From assembly GCA_002733415.1 (NCBI GenBank), contig NVVR01000009.1, positions 21,600 to 85,599 of the forward strand: DNA of 64,000 nt. The letters are read 5' to 3'. The position numbers and the translations under genes were made by a program. The notes under the pieces were generated by a model. That model saw only the letters and a program-made list of their open reading frames with translations, searched no databases and was not told the DNA's origin. The stretch is from Kordia sp. (GTDB lineage Bacteria; Bacteroidota; Bacteroidia; Flavobacteriales; Flavobacteriaceae). Position 1 is the stretch's first letter. Each line of letters opens with the position of its first letter. Shown here in pieces: positions 18,352 to 26,033 of this stretch.

Positions 18352-20649
18352 GTGAAAGTCTGTATTGCTGAAAAACCAAGTGTTGCCCGAGAAATAGCTA
18401 CTGTATTAGGAGCTAACACTAAACGTAATGGATATTTTGAAGGCAATGGATATATAGTTACGTATACATTCGGGCATCTATGCACACTATTTGAACCCAA
18501 TGATTATAAGCCCTATTGGAAAAGTTGGGATTTGAATAACTTACCTATGCTTCCTACAAAGTTTAAAACCAAAGTAGTAGCAAATGATGGTATTCAAAAA
18601 CAATTCAATATTGTTAAAAATTTATTTGATAAAGCGACTGTGGTTATCAATTGTGGCGATGCTGGACAAGAAGGAGAACTCATACAACGTTGGGTTATTG
18701 ATCAGGCAGGATATACTGGGCCAATACAACGCTTATGGATCTCTTCCTTAACAACAGAAGCTATTAAAGAAGGGTTCAAAAACTTAAAACCTTCTGAGGA
18801 TTATGATAATTTATACTATGCTGGTTTTTCAAGAGCAATTGGCGATTGGCTACTAGGTATGAATGCTACTAGGTTGTATACTATAAAACATGGAGGATAC
18901 AAACAAGTATTATCAGTAGGTAGAGTACAAACACCTACTTTAGCAATGGTTGTTGATCGTTTTAAGGAAATAGAAAAATTTAAGCCTCAAGCGTACTGGG
19001 AATTACAAACATTATATAGGGATACTTTATTTAATTGTGAAGAAGGTCGTTTTTTAGAAAAATCTGAAGGAGAGCTATTTGCCAATAAAGTTCAAGAAAG
19101 TGACTTTGAAATTGTCTCTATTACCCGAAAAGAAGGAAAAGAATATGCACCAAAATTATTCGATTTAACTGGATTACAAGTATACTGTAACACCAAATTC
19201 GGATTTACAGCCGATGAAACCTTAAAAATAGTTCAGAAATTATATGAACAAAAAGTAGTCACCTATCCAAGAGTAGACACTACATTTTTACCAAATGATG
19301 TTTACCCAAAAATAGCTGGTATACTAGGAAAATTATCTAATTACAGTAGATTAACACAGCCATTACTTGGGAAGAAAATAAAAAAATCGGCTAAAGTCTT
19401 TAATGACAAAAAAGTAACCGATCATCACGCTATTATTCCTACAGGAGTTCAAAACAACTTGCAATACAATCAGCAACAAGTATATGACATTATTACTAAA
19501 CGTTTTATTGCAGTTTTTTATGACGATTGCAAAGTAGCGAACACCAATGTTATTGGAAAAGCGGATACGGTCACTTTTAAAACTACTGGAAAAGAAATAT
19601 TAGCAAAAGGATGGCGTATTGTATTTGAGCGCCCAGATGCTATAACTAAAAGCGAAACAGGGATTCTCCCAACTTTTGTAAAAGGAGAAAAAGGCCCTCA
19701 CTCCCCTTCTTTTCTTGAAAAAGAAACAAAACCTCCAAAGCAATTTACTGAAGCTACTTTATTACGAGCTATGGAAACAGCGGGAAAACAAGTAGATGAT
19801 GACGAGGTTCGGGAATTGATGAAAGAAAATGGAATTGGACGTCCTTCTACTCGTGCGAATATTATAGAGACCTTATTTAGAAGAAAATATATTATTCGAA
19901 ATAAAAAACAAGTTTTACCCACCTCTACAGGTATTCAATTGATTGACACCATACAGAATACCCTATTAAAATCGGCTGAAATGACTGGTTTATGGGAAAA
20001 ACAATTGAAAGAAATTGAAAAAGGAACCTATAATGCTGGAACTTTTATAAATAATATGAAAAAAATGGTAGATCAATTGGTTTATGAAGTACGGTCAGAA
20101 AGTACCCGAGCCAATATTTCATCAGCTACAATAGTAAATTTTAAAGCTCCCAAGAAGAAAACAGCTAAAAATAACGCTACTGATATATCAAAAATTGATT
20201 GCCCAAAATGCAAACAAGGAAAAATTTTAAAGGGGTCCTCCGCTTTTGGTTGTAGTGCATACAAAAACGGGTGTAATTTTAAAGCCCCATTTACTTTCTT
20301 AGATAAGAAAATATCAGAAAAACAACTCATCAGATTAATAACTAAAGGAGCTACTGTAAACTTAAAAGGGTTCAAAAGAGAACATGGAACAGCTGAAGGT
20401 ATTATTAAGTTTAATGAATATTTTGAATATGTATTAGAAGAAAAAAAGAAGGCAACTACACCTGATATTTTAGCTTGTCCTAAATGTAAAAAAGGAACTG
20501 TTTTAAAAGGAAAAACAGCTTACGGATGCAGTAATTATGCAACTGGTTGTGATTTTAAATTCTTATTTGAAAGTATAAAACAACACGCTGGAAACAAACC
20601 ATTAACAAAAGAATTAGTGTATCGTATTTTGAATACAAATAAGCAATAG
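18352..20649 (+). CDS. topB: DNA topoisomerase III (type IA)
   Basis: 765 aa. The TOPRIM domain has CIAEKPSVAREIA and the acidic INCGDAGQEGELIQRW motif. The active-site Tyr is in VVTYPRVDTTFLP. Also present are LSVGRVQTPTLAMV and GIGRPSTRANIIE. Two C-terminal zinc-ribbon-like repeats (CPKCKQGKILKGSSAFGCS and CPKCKKGTVLKGKTAYGCS) are typical of the Bacteroidota form. It relaxes negative supercoils and decatenates recombination intermediates, often with RecQ, whose gene lies two genes downstream. GTG is the start at 18352; the glycosylase pseudogene diverges from the same gap. Confidence 0.97.
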   Translation: MKVCIAEKPSVAREIATVLGANTKRNGYFEGNGYIVTYTFGHLCTLFEPNDYKPYWKSWDLNNLPMLPTKFKTKVVANDGIQKQFNIVKNLFDKATVVINCGDAGQEGELIQRWVIDQAGYTGPIQRLWISSLTTEAIKEGFKNLKPSEDYDNLYYAGFSRAIGDWLLGMNATRLYTIKHGGYKQVLSVGRVQTPTLAMVVDRFKEIEKFKPQAYWELQTLYRDTLFNCEEGRFLEKSEGELFANKVQESDFEIVSITRKEGKEYAPKLFDLTGLQVYCNTKFGFTADETLKIVQKLYEQKVVTYPRVDTTFLPNDVYPKIAGILGKLSNYSRLTQPLLGKKIKKSAKVFNDKKVTDHHAIIPTGVQNNLQYNQQQVYDIITKRFIAVFYDDCKVANTNVIGKADTVTFKTTGKEILAKGWRIVFERPDAITKSETGILPTFVKGEKGPHSPSFLEKETKPPKQFTEATLLRAMETAGKQVDDDEVRELMKENGIGRPSTRANIIETLFRRKYIIRNKKQVLPTSTGIQLIDTIQNTLLKSAEMTGLWEKQLKEIEKGTYNAGTFINNMKKMVDQLVYEVRSESTRANISSATIVNFKAPKKKTAKNNATDISKIDCPKCKQGKILKGSSAFGCSAYKNGCNFKAPFTFLDKKISEKQLIRLITKGATVNLKGFKREHGTAEGIIKFNEYFEYVLEEKKKATTPDILACPKCKKGTVLKGKTAYGCSNYATGCDFKFLFESIKQHAGNKPLTKELVYRILNTNKQ

Positions 20650-20690
20650 TACTCCACATTAATATCAATACAGTTTTTCACCAAAACCAA

Positions 20691-20790
20691 TCGAATTGAC
20701 GTGTTTTAAGTTTAACTAAAATGAATAAGAGAGATGTCACTTCGAGTGAAATTATTTGGAATACAATTACAACTAGTTTTGTGTTGAGAA
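20691..20790. repeat. Dispersed palindromic repeat, family B
   Basis: Contains TCGAATTGACGTGTTTT and, inverted, AGATGTCACTTCGAGTGA with TACAATTACAAC and TTTTGTGTTGAGA. These correspond to the arms of the element at 15263-15363. It occupies the gap between topB and the pseudouridine synthase gene. Confidence 0.65.
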
Positions 20791-20814
20791 ATCACACATC
20801 GTATAATAGTCTAA

Positions 20815-21420
20815 ATGGAAACTACAAAAAAAAAAATACAACATAAACATTATGCCATTTGTAAACCTTATGGTTTTATAAGTCAGTTTATCACCAATGA
20901 ACAGAAGAAGAAAAAGAATCATAAATTTTTAGGAGAATTAGCAGAGTTCCCTAAAGGTACTATGGCTATTGGAAGGTTAGATAGAGATTCTGAAGGGCTA
21001 CTATTATTAACTACTGACGGAAAGAAGAGTTATTTTATACTCAGCAGTAAAGTAGAAAAAGAATACCACGTACAGGTAGATGGTATCATTAGCAATGAAT
21101 CTATTGACAAATTAAAACAAGGGGTTATCATTACTGTTGACGGAACTGATTATACTACAAAACCTTGTAAAGTATCTCTCGTAGAAAAAAATTCTGATTC
21201 ATTACCGTTGCGCTCTAAAAAAATACGTGATGAACGTCATGGTCCGACAAGTTGGGTCTCTATTACATTACGAGAGGGGAAATTCCGACAAGTTCGTAAA
21301 ATGACTGCTGCTATTGGGTTTCCTACCTTACGATTAATACGTGCCCGAATTGGTAAAATTCATTTAAATACCATGCAAGCAGGAGAAGTTATCGAATTAG
21401 ATGAGAATTTTGAGGTATAA
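20815..21420 (+). CDS. 23S rRNA pseudouridine synthase, RluE/RsuA type
   Basis: 201 aa with no S4 domain. The catalytic Asp is in IGRLDRDSEGLLLLT; KEYHVQVDG, LREGKFRQVRKMTAAIG and PTLRLIRARIG are the usual RsuA/RluE/RluF elements. The short length and absent S4 domain fit RluE, which modifies one uridine of 23S rRNA in other bacteria. It stands alone between topB and recQ in the same direction. Confidence 0.9.
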   Translation: METTKKKIQHKHYAICKPYGFISQFITNEQKKKKNHKFLGELAEFPKGTMAIGRLDRDSEGLLLLTTDGKKSYFILSSKVEKEYHVQVDGIISNESIDKLKQGVIITVDGTDYTTKPCKVSLVEKNSDSLPLRSKKIRDERHGPTSWVSITLREGKFRQVRKMTAAIGFPTLRLIRARIGKIHLNTMQAGEVIELDENFEV

Positions 21421-21472
21421 GTGCAACGAAACATATAAAACGAGTATTTTTACCATCAAATAAACCATTACA

Positions 21473-23584
21473 ATGCAAGTTTCAGAATATCAAGATCTAT
21501 TACTACCAACTTTAAAAAAATATTTTGGATACGATAGTTTTCGTGCAGAACAGCAGGAAATAATTGAATCGGTACTTGCCAAAAATGACAACTTAGTCAT
21601 TATGCCAACCGGAGGAGGAAAATCTATTTGTTTTCAATTACCAGCAATATTATTTAAAGGACTTACCCTTGTAATATCACCTTTAATTGCTTTGATGAAA
21701 GATCAAGTAGATGGGTTAAAGGCTAATGGTATTCCTGCTAATTTTTTCAACAGCAGTCAAACCAAAGAGGAACACCTACAAATATTTGAAGATATTCATC
21801 ATTCAAAAATAAAGCTGTTATACGTCGCTCCTGAGAGTTTATCACAATTAGAGAATATGGTTAATGAGCAATATATCAGCTGTATTGCTGTTGATGAAGC
21901 ACATTGTATTTCCTCTTGGGGACATGATTTCAGACCGTCGTACCAACAACTGGGGTTTTTAAAGGCTAAACTCCCCAATACACCAATCCTTGCCTTAACA
22001 GCTACTGCCGATAAAGCTACACGTGAGGACATCGTTAATCAATTACGCATCCCTAATGCCTATCAATCAATTTCATCCTTTGATAGAAAAAATATTGAAA
22101 TAGAGGTACGTCCGGCTAATGATCGGGTGTCTCAAATTATAAAGTTTATCCGAAGCAAACCAAATGAAGCTGGTATTGTGTATTGTTTAAGTAGAAAATC
22201 TACTGAGCAACTAGCTGAAAAATTGCTGTTAAACGGAATTAAAGCAACTACATATCATGCAGGCTTAACTTTTGAAAAACGTAACAAATCACAAGAAGAC
22301 TTTATTTTTGATAAAACTCAGGTAGTTTGTGCTACTGTTGCTTTTGGTATGGGAATAGACAAATCCAATGTACGTTGGGTGATACACTATAACATGCCAA
22401 AAAACATAGAAGGGTATTATCAGGAAATTGGACGTTCAGGTAGAGATGGATTAAAAGCAAATGCGTTACTCTTTCATAGTTATTCGGATGTAATACAATT
22501 GAGAAAATTTGCAGAAGGAACTAGTAATTTTGAATTTCAAATTGCAAAATTAGACCGGATGAAGCAATTTTCTGAAGCTACTACCTGCAGAAGGAAAATT
22601 TTGTTGAGTTATTTTGGCGAACTCCTTTCTGAAAACTGTGATAATTGTGACGTATGTAAAAACCCACCTGAATTTTTTAACGGAACTGTTATTGCTCAAA
22701 AAGCATTGTCTACAATTGTACGTTTAAAAGAGTCCGAAGCAACAGGTATTGTTATTGATGTTTTACGAGGCGCTAGGAATGCCACTGTAATCGATAAAAA
22801 ATATGATAGGATTAAAACCCACGGTATTGGAAATGATATTTCTTGGAAGGATTGGCAACATTACATTATTCAATTAGTAAATCAAGGTTATTGCGAAATA
22901 GCTTTTCACAAGCATAATGCCTTACAACTCACTGAATTTTCAAAAAAAGTATTGTTTGATAATGAATTAGTTAAGCTCACAAAACCTGTTGCCATAGCTG
23001 AAAAGGAAACCAAAAAGAAAACCACTAAGAAAGCATCTTCAAGTAATTTATTTGAGCGTTTACGTAAACTACGACATAGCATTGCTTTAGAAGAAGATAT
23101 TCCTGCATATTTAGTATTTAATGATGCTACTTTAAAGGATATGGAAATGAATCGTCCAATGAGTGATGAAGAGTTTTTGGACATAAGTGGTGTTGGACAA
23201 CGAAAGTTAGATGTTTATGGAACTGTTTTTATTAATGAAATAATTGCTTTTACTAAAGAGAAAAAGGTAAAAACAAAAAAAGGAAATACTCATAAAATAA
23301 CGTATAAATTATATAAAGAAGGACTAAGTATTGACGAAATCTCAGCAGAAAGAGAATTAGCTCCTACAACCATTTTTTCTCATCTTGCAAAATTATATAC
23401 TGATGGAAAGGATGTAGATATTTATGAGTTTATAGACAAAAATGAAGTTGCAGAAGTGAAAAAAGCTAAAGAAACTTTAAAAACCCCTGAAGGTCTAAAA
23501 GCTTATTTTGAATACTTCAAGGAACAAATGGATTACGCTACAATTCGTTTGGCATTGAGTGTTATTGAAAAGGAAAAACAATGA
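21473..23584 (+). CDS. recQ: ATP-dependent DNA helicase RecQ
   Basis: 703 aa. Motif 0 and motif I (MPTGGGKSICFQLP), II (VDEAHCISSWGHDFRP), III (LTATAD), V (VCATVAFGMGIDKSNVRWV) and VI (QEIGRSGRDG) are followed by the RecQ zinc domain (CRRKILLSYFGE, NCDNCDVC), a winged helix, an HRDC domain (LRHSIALEEDIPAYLVFND) and a C-terminal helix-turn-helix extension (YKLYKEGLSIDEI). It unwinds recombination and replication intermediates with a 3'-5' polarity and can work with topoisomerase III, encoded nearby. Confidence 0.97.
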   Translation: MQVSEYQDLLLPTLKKYFGYDSFRAEQQEIIESVLAKNDNLVIMPTGGGKSICFQLPAILFKGLTLVISPLIALMKDQVDGLKANGIPANFFNSSQTKEEHLQIFEDIHHSKIKLLYVAPESLSQLENMVNEQYISCIAVDEAHCISSWGHDFRPSYQQLGFLKAKLPNTPILALTATADKATREDIVNQLRIPNAYQSISSFDRKNIEIEVRPANDRVSQIIKFIRSKPNEAGIVYCLSRKSTEQLAEKLLLNGIKATTYHAGLTFEKRNKSQEDFIFDKTQVVCATVAFGMGIDKSNVRWVIHYNMPKNIEGYYQEIGRSGRDGLKANALLFHSYSDVIQLRKFAEGTSNFEFQIAKLDRMKQFSEATTCRRKILLSYFGELLSENCDNCDVCKNPPEFFNGTVIAQKALSTIVRLKESEATGIVIDVLRGARNATVIDKKYDRIKTHGIGNDISWKDWQHYIIQLVNQGYCEIAFHKHNALQLTEFSKKVLFDNELVKLTKPVAIAEKETKKKTTKKASSSNLFERLRKLRHSIALEEDIPAYLVFNDATLKDMEMNRPMSDEEFLDISGVGQRKLDVYGTVFINEIIAFTKEKKVKTKKGNTHKITYKLYKEGLSIDEISAERELAPTTIFSHLAKLYTDGKDVDIYEFIDKNEVAEVKKAKETLKTPEGLKAYFEYFKEQMDYATIRLALSVIEKEKQ

Positions 23585-23672
23585 TTTTCCTTTTTAAATT
23601 TTTAGAAGACAATAATAACATAGTTATATTTGTATAAAACACAGCTTATATAAATGACTCATTTATCAGTTT

Positions 23673-23815
23673 CGTTATACTGAACTTGTTTCAGTATCTC
23701 ACACCCCTACTGATTACCCTGAAATAAATTCAGGGTAACGACAATGTTTAATTTATAGGCCTTTAGATATGTAAACTACTACTTATCTCTATAAATTATA
23801 ACTATAAATCAGTAT
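23673..23815. repeat. Dispersed palindromic repeat, family A
   Basis: Core 23673-23740 pairs CGTTATACTGAAC with the inverted AATTCAGGGTAACG, and GTTTCAG with CTGAAATA. The copy at 51417-51540 has the same core, and both share about 70 further bp downstream ending near CTCTATAA, so the unit is larger than the hairpin. Confidence 0.8.
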
Positions 23816-24180
23816 ACAAATATGTTTTATCTAAAATTTCATATGTATCTCTATCTCCTTTTTTAATACATCTGCGTAATAATTACACGTTTGTGCAGAA
23901 AAAATTTAATTTCTTTTTTATACTATTTTCCTCCTTAACCAAATCTCTTAGTCCTTTTTTATCTAAACCCGTAATAACTACGGCTACTCTTGGGTATTTA
24001 AATTTTGAATTTTATTTTTAGTTCCTGTTGGATAATAATTTATATCTGCAACATATTCTTGTGCTGTTATGAAACATTATGAGTATTCCAAAAAAACCAT
24101 CTATCCTATTTCATAATTATTTCTAAAAATCGGACATCTACCCAACACTCTTAGTTACTTATAATCAACACGTTACTATT
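23816..24180 (-). other. Intergenic stretch with possible decayed ORF remnant
   Basis: On the minus strand around 23885-24070 there is TAQEYVADINYYPTGTKNKI in one phase and YPRVAVVITGLDKKGLRDLV in another, with stops between. This looks like worn coding sequence, but I cannot name the family. No other gene-like signal is seen between recQ and the small-peptide cassettes. Confidence 0.35.
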
Positions 24181-24203
24181 TCATGTGTTAAAAAACGTTA
24201 AAT

Positions 24204-24228
24204 TAGTACTTTGTTTTGCATAGTACTG
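24204..24228 (+). promoter_or_regulatory. Inverted repeat in front of peptide cassette A
   Basis: TAGTACT-N11-AGTACTG, almost the same as the perfect dyad CAGTACT-N11-AGTACTG in front of cassette B (25077-25101). Flanking sequence (TGTTAAAAA, GTTAAA) is shared too. No clear TAnnTTTG box follows in cassette A, so its promoter may be weaker or altered. Confidence 0.55.
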
Positions 24229-24305
24229 TAACATAACTGATTTCTGTGCGTCTATTAGGTATATAACAATTTAAATTAATCATCAATCAAAAGAAAGCAA
24301 TCATT

Positions 24306-24392
24306 ATGACAACTACAGCAAACAATCAAATTACTCACAAGTTAAGTACTACAAAAGCAAATGTTTGGAACGCTATAAGACGTTACAGATAA
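24306..24392 (+). CDS. 28-aa basic peptide, cassette A copy 1
   Basis: Encodes a 28-residue peptide with the core NNQITHKLSTTKAN-V-WNA and the tail IRRYR. Five copies occur in this window. From codon 6 on, seven variable codons differ only synonymously and two change the residue, so translation is under selection. This copy alone has Ile in place of Lys at residue 24, so it may be diverging. No signal peptide, membrane helix or Cys. No Shine-Dalgarno is visible, which is normal for Bacteroidota. Function unknown. Confidence 0.75.
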   Translation: MTTTANNQITHKLSTTKANVWNAIRRYR

Positions 24393-24422
24393 ACTAATTA
24401 ATCATCAATCAAAAAAATCATT

Positions 24423-24509
24423 ATGGCAAATACAGCAAACAATCAAATTACACATAAGTTAAGTACTACTAAAGCAAATGTTTGGAACGCTAAAAGACGT
24501 TACAGATAA
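24423..24509 (+). CDS. 28-aa basic peptide, cassette A copy 2
   Basis: Starts MANTA, then the invariant core NNQITHKLSTTKAN, Val, WNAKRRYR. It lies 30 nt after copy 1; the repeating unit is 117 bp and includes the ATCATCAATCAAAA spacer. Net charge is about +6 with no acidic residue. The 44-codon gene follows 26 nt later, consistent with one transcript up to the terminator at 24693. Confidence 0.75.
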   Translation: MANTANNQITHKLSTTKANVWNAKRRYR

Positions 24510-24535
24510 TTAACTAATCAATAAATCACTGAGCT

Positions 24536-24670
24536 ATGAAAACGATACAAAAACTTCAAATACGCATGAGTAGAATTGCAAAAAAACAATTAAAAATAAA
24601 ATACTACCCCGAAATGCTTTACAATTATGAAAACCAACTATATAATGGTACTATTACTAGAGTTAGATGA
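24536..24670 (+). CDS. 44-aa basic peptide, cassette A
   Basis: 44 residues: a cationic N-terminal half (MKTIQKLQIRMSRIAKKQLK) and a Tyr/Asn-rich C-terminal half (YNYENQLYNGTITRVR), net charge about +8. The first half could form a basic amphipathic helix able to bind nucleic acid or membrane. The paralogue at 25511 differs in three residues plus one synonymous site. It follows the 28-aa genes and is directly before a strong terminator, so it seems to be their cotranscribed partner. No known family is recognised. Confidence 0.72.
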   Translation: MKTIQKLQIRMSRIAKKQLKIKYYPEMLYNYENQLYNGTITRVR

Positions 24671-24692
24671 ATTATATTTTTCTAAACTGAAG

Positions 24693-24732
24693 AAGTGCTA
24701 AGTTTGACAAATAATCAAACTTAGCACTTTTA
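24693..24732. terminator. Terminator of cassette A
   Basis: A perfect 15-bp stem (AAGTGCTAAGTTTGA with TCAAACTTAGCACTT) and a 7-nt loop, followed by TTTT. The same hairpin ends cassette B at 25666. Confidence 0.93.
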
Positions 24733-24750
24733 TAATATTACAACCAATTA

Positions 24751-24985
24751 TTAAGCTGGCTTCTCCCCTTTTAGACATCGGCCTCTTAAATTAATATCCA
24801 ATCAGTTTAAGAAATTACATGAAATTTGATCACCACATTACATATGTTTTTTATGTTCTTCATCCCTAACGATCACGCCTAATTCAATTTATTCAAACCT
24901 TAAATTTCTACAACAACAGTATCACAGAATCATCCATTAAATTAAATTCTAAAGTACAATACCATTATTATTTCTGTACTGCTCT
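24751..24985 (-). pseudogene. Decayed DUF1456 gene copy
   Basis: Aligns base by base, with many substitutions and small deletions, to the intact convergent DUF1456 gene at 25726-25974. Shared stretches include CCAATTATTAAGCTGG and CACATGTT-like segments, and the same distance from the terminator. The homology fades near 24945. It marks a duplication of the whole cassette plus its convergent neighbour, in which this copy of the neighbour was lost. Confidence 0.75.
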
Positions 24986-25076
24986 GTGAAGTTGTATTTA
25001 TTTAAATATTTTCACAATAACAATAGTCGCTAATAATCAGCAACTTACACCTGCACATGTTAAAAAGTGTTAAAAA

Positions 25077-25118
25077 CAGTACTTTGCTTTACATAGTACT
25101 GTAAAAAGATTATCTTTG
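25077..25118 (+). promoter_or_regulatory. Operator-like dyad and promoter of cassette B
   Basis: A perfect inverted repeat CAGTACT-N11-AGTACTG (25077-25101) is followed by TATCTTTG at 25111-25118, an exact match to the Bacteroidota -7 box TAnnTTTG. A TTTG at 25083-25086 may act as -33 element; the 24-bp spacing is a little long. The dyad overlaps the spacer, so a dimeric repressor or activator could control the cassette. Transcription would begin near 25125. Confidence 0.65.
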
Positions 25119-25154
25119 TATGTATATAAGATCTATAACATTAAAAAAAACATT

Positions 25155-25241
25155 ATGGCAACTACAACAAACAATCAAATCACACACAAATTAAGTACTA
25201 CAAAAGCAAATATTTGGAATGCTAAAAGACGTTACAGATAA
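25155..25241 (+). CDS. 28-aa basic peptide, cassette B copy 1
   Basis: Starts MATTT, then the invariant core NNQITHKLSTTKAN, Ile, WNAKRRYR. Several codons (ATC, CAC, AAA) differ from the other copies without changing the residue. It is the first gene after the dyad/promoter at 25077-25118, with a leader of about 30 nt. Confidence 0.77.
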   Translation: MATTTNNQITHKLSTTKANIWNAKRRYR

Positions 25242-25275
25242 ACAATTAATCATCAATCAAAAAATAACAATCATT

Positions 25276-25362
25276 ATGGCAACTACAGTAAACAATCAAA
25301 TTACACATAAGTTAAGCACTACTAAAGCAAATATTTGGAACGCTAAAAGACGTTACAGATAA
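25276..25362 (+). CDS. 28-aa basic peptide, cassette B copy 2
   Basis: Starts MATTV, then the same 23-residue core and tail as its neighbours. The spacer to copy 1 is 34 nt and the repeating unit 121 bp. It has no acidic residue; net charge is about +6. Confidence 0.77.
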   Translation: MATTVNNQITHKLSTTKANIWNAKRRYR

Positions 25363-25396
25363 ACAATTAATCATCAATCAAAAAATAACAATTATT

Positions 25397-25483
25397 ATGG
25401 AAACTACAGCAAACAATCAAATTACACATAAGTTAAGCACTACTAAAGCAAATATTTGGAATGCTAAAAGACGTTACAGATAA
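25397..25483 (+). CDS. 28-aa basic peptide, cassette B copy 3
   Basis: Starts METTA, the only copy with an acidic residue, then the invariant core and WNAKRRYR. The unit is again 121 bp. The 44-codon gene follows after 27 nt. Confidence 0.77.
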   Translation: METTANNQITHKLSTTKANIWNAKRRYR

Positions 25484-25510
25484 TTATACTAATCAATAAA
25501 TCACTGAGCT

Positions 25511-25645
25511 ATGAAAACGATACAAAAACTTCAAATACGCATGAGTAGAATTGCAAAAAAGCAATTAAAAATAAAATACTACCCCGAAATATTTTACAAT
25601 TATGAAAACCAACTATATAATGGTGCTATTACTAGAGTTAGATGA
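25511..25645 (+). CDS. 44-aa basic peptide, cassette B
   Basis: Paralogue of the gene at 24536 with the residue changes Met27 to Ile, Leu28 to Phe and Thr39 to Ala, plus one silent Lys codon change. The cationic first half and Tyr/Asn-rich second half are the same. It ends 20 bp before the cassette terminator. Role unknown. Confidence 0.72.
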   Translation: MKTIQKLQIRMSRIAKKQLKIKYYPEIFYNYENQLYNGAITRVR

Positions 25646-25665
25646 ATTATATTCTTCTAAACAGA

Positions 25666-25706
25666 AAAAGTGCTAAGTTTGACAAATAATCAAACTTAGC
25701 ACTTTT
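25666..25706. terminator. Bidirectional terminator of cassette B and the DUF1456 gene
   Basis: A perfect 17-bp stem (AAAAGTGCTAAGTTTGA with TCAAACTTAGCACTTTT) and 7-nt loop. A- and T-runs on the two sides let it act on the rightward peptide transcript and on the leftward DUF1456 transcript. Confidence 0.93.
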
Positions 25707-25725
25707 ATAATATTACAACCAATTA

Positions 25726-25974
25726 TTAAGCTGGTTTCTCCCCTTTTTTAGGCAATGGCCCTCTTAAATGAATAATTAATCCGTTTAAGAAATTACGTAA
25801 AATCTGATCACCACAATCCATGTATTTATCATGTTCTTCATTTCTAAAGAACGCTCCTAATTCACTTTTTGAAACTTTAAAATCTACTAAAGCACAAATG
25901 GCTACAATATCCGTATCACGTAATTTGTGTGCTACTCTTAATTTTTTAAAAATGTCGTTATTTGTCAATCCCAT
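25726..25974 (-). CDS. DUF1456 family protein
   Basis: 82 aa. The start MGLTNNDIFKKLRVAHKLRD and the middle IVAICALVDFKVSKSELGAF match the first DUF1456 helical repeat; a C-terminal RNFLNGLIIHLRG segment follows. E. coli YehS belongs to this family, with no defined function; usual members have two repeats of about 70 aa, so this one is short. It converges on the peptide cassette and shares its terminator. A decayed second copy accompanies cassette A. Confidence 0.85.
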   Translation of the reverse strand: MGLTNNDIFKKLRVAHKLRDTDIVAICALVDFKVSKSELGAFFRNEEHDKYMDCGDQILRNFLNGLIIHLRGPLPKKGEKPA

Positions 25975-26033
25975 ATCCTTATATATTCAGTATTCAAAAA
26001 AATGAGGAAAACTCATTTTTTGAAATTCTTAAA

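Noticed and set aside
24306..25483. Direct repeats with regular spacing looked like a CRISPR array
   Set aside because: The repeated parts are whole ORFs of 87 nt with synonymous variation, the spacers are alike rather than unique, and no cas gene is present.
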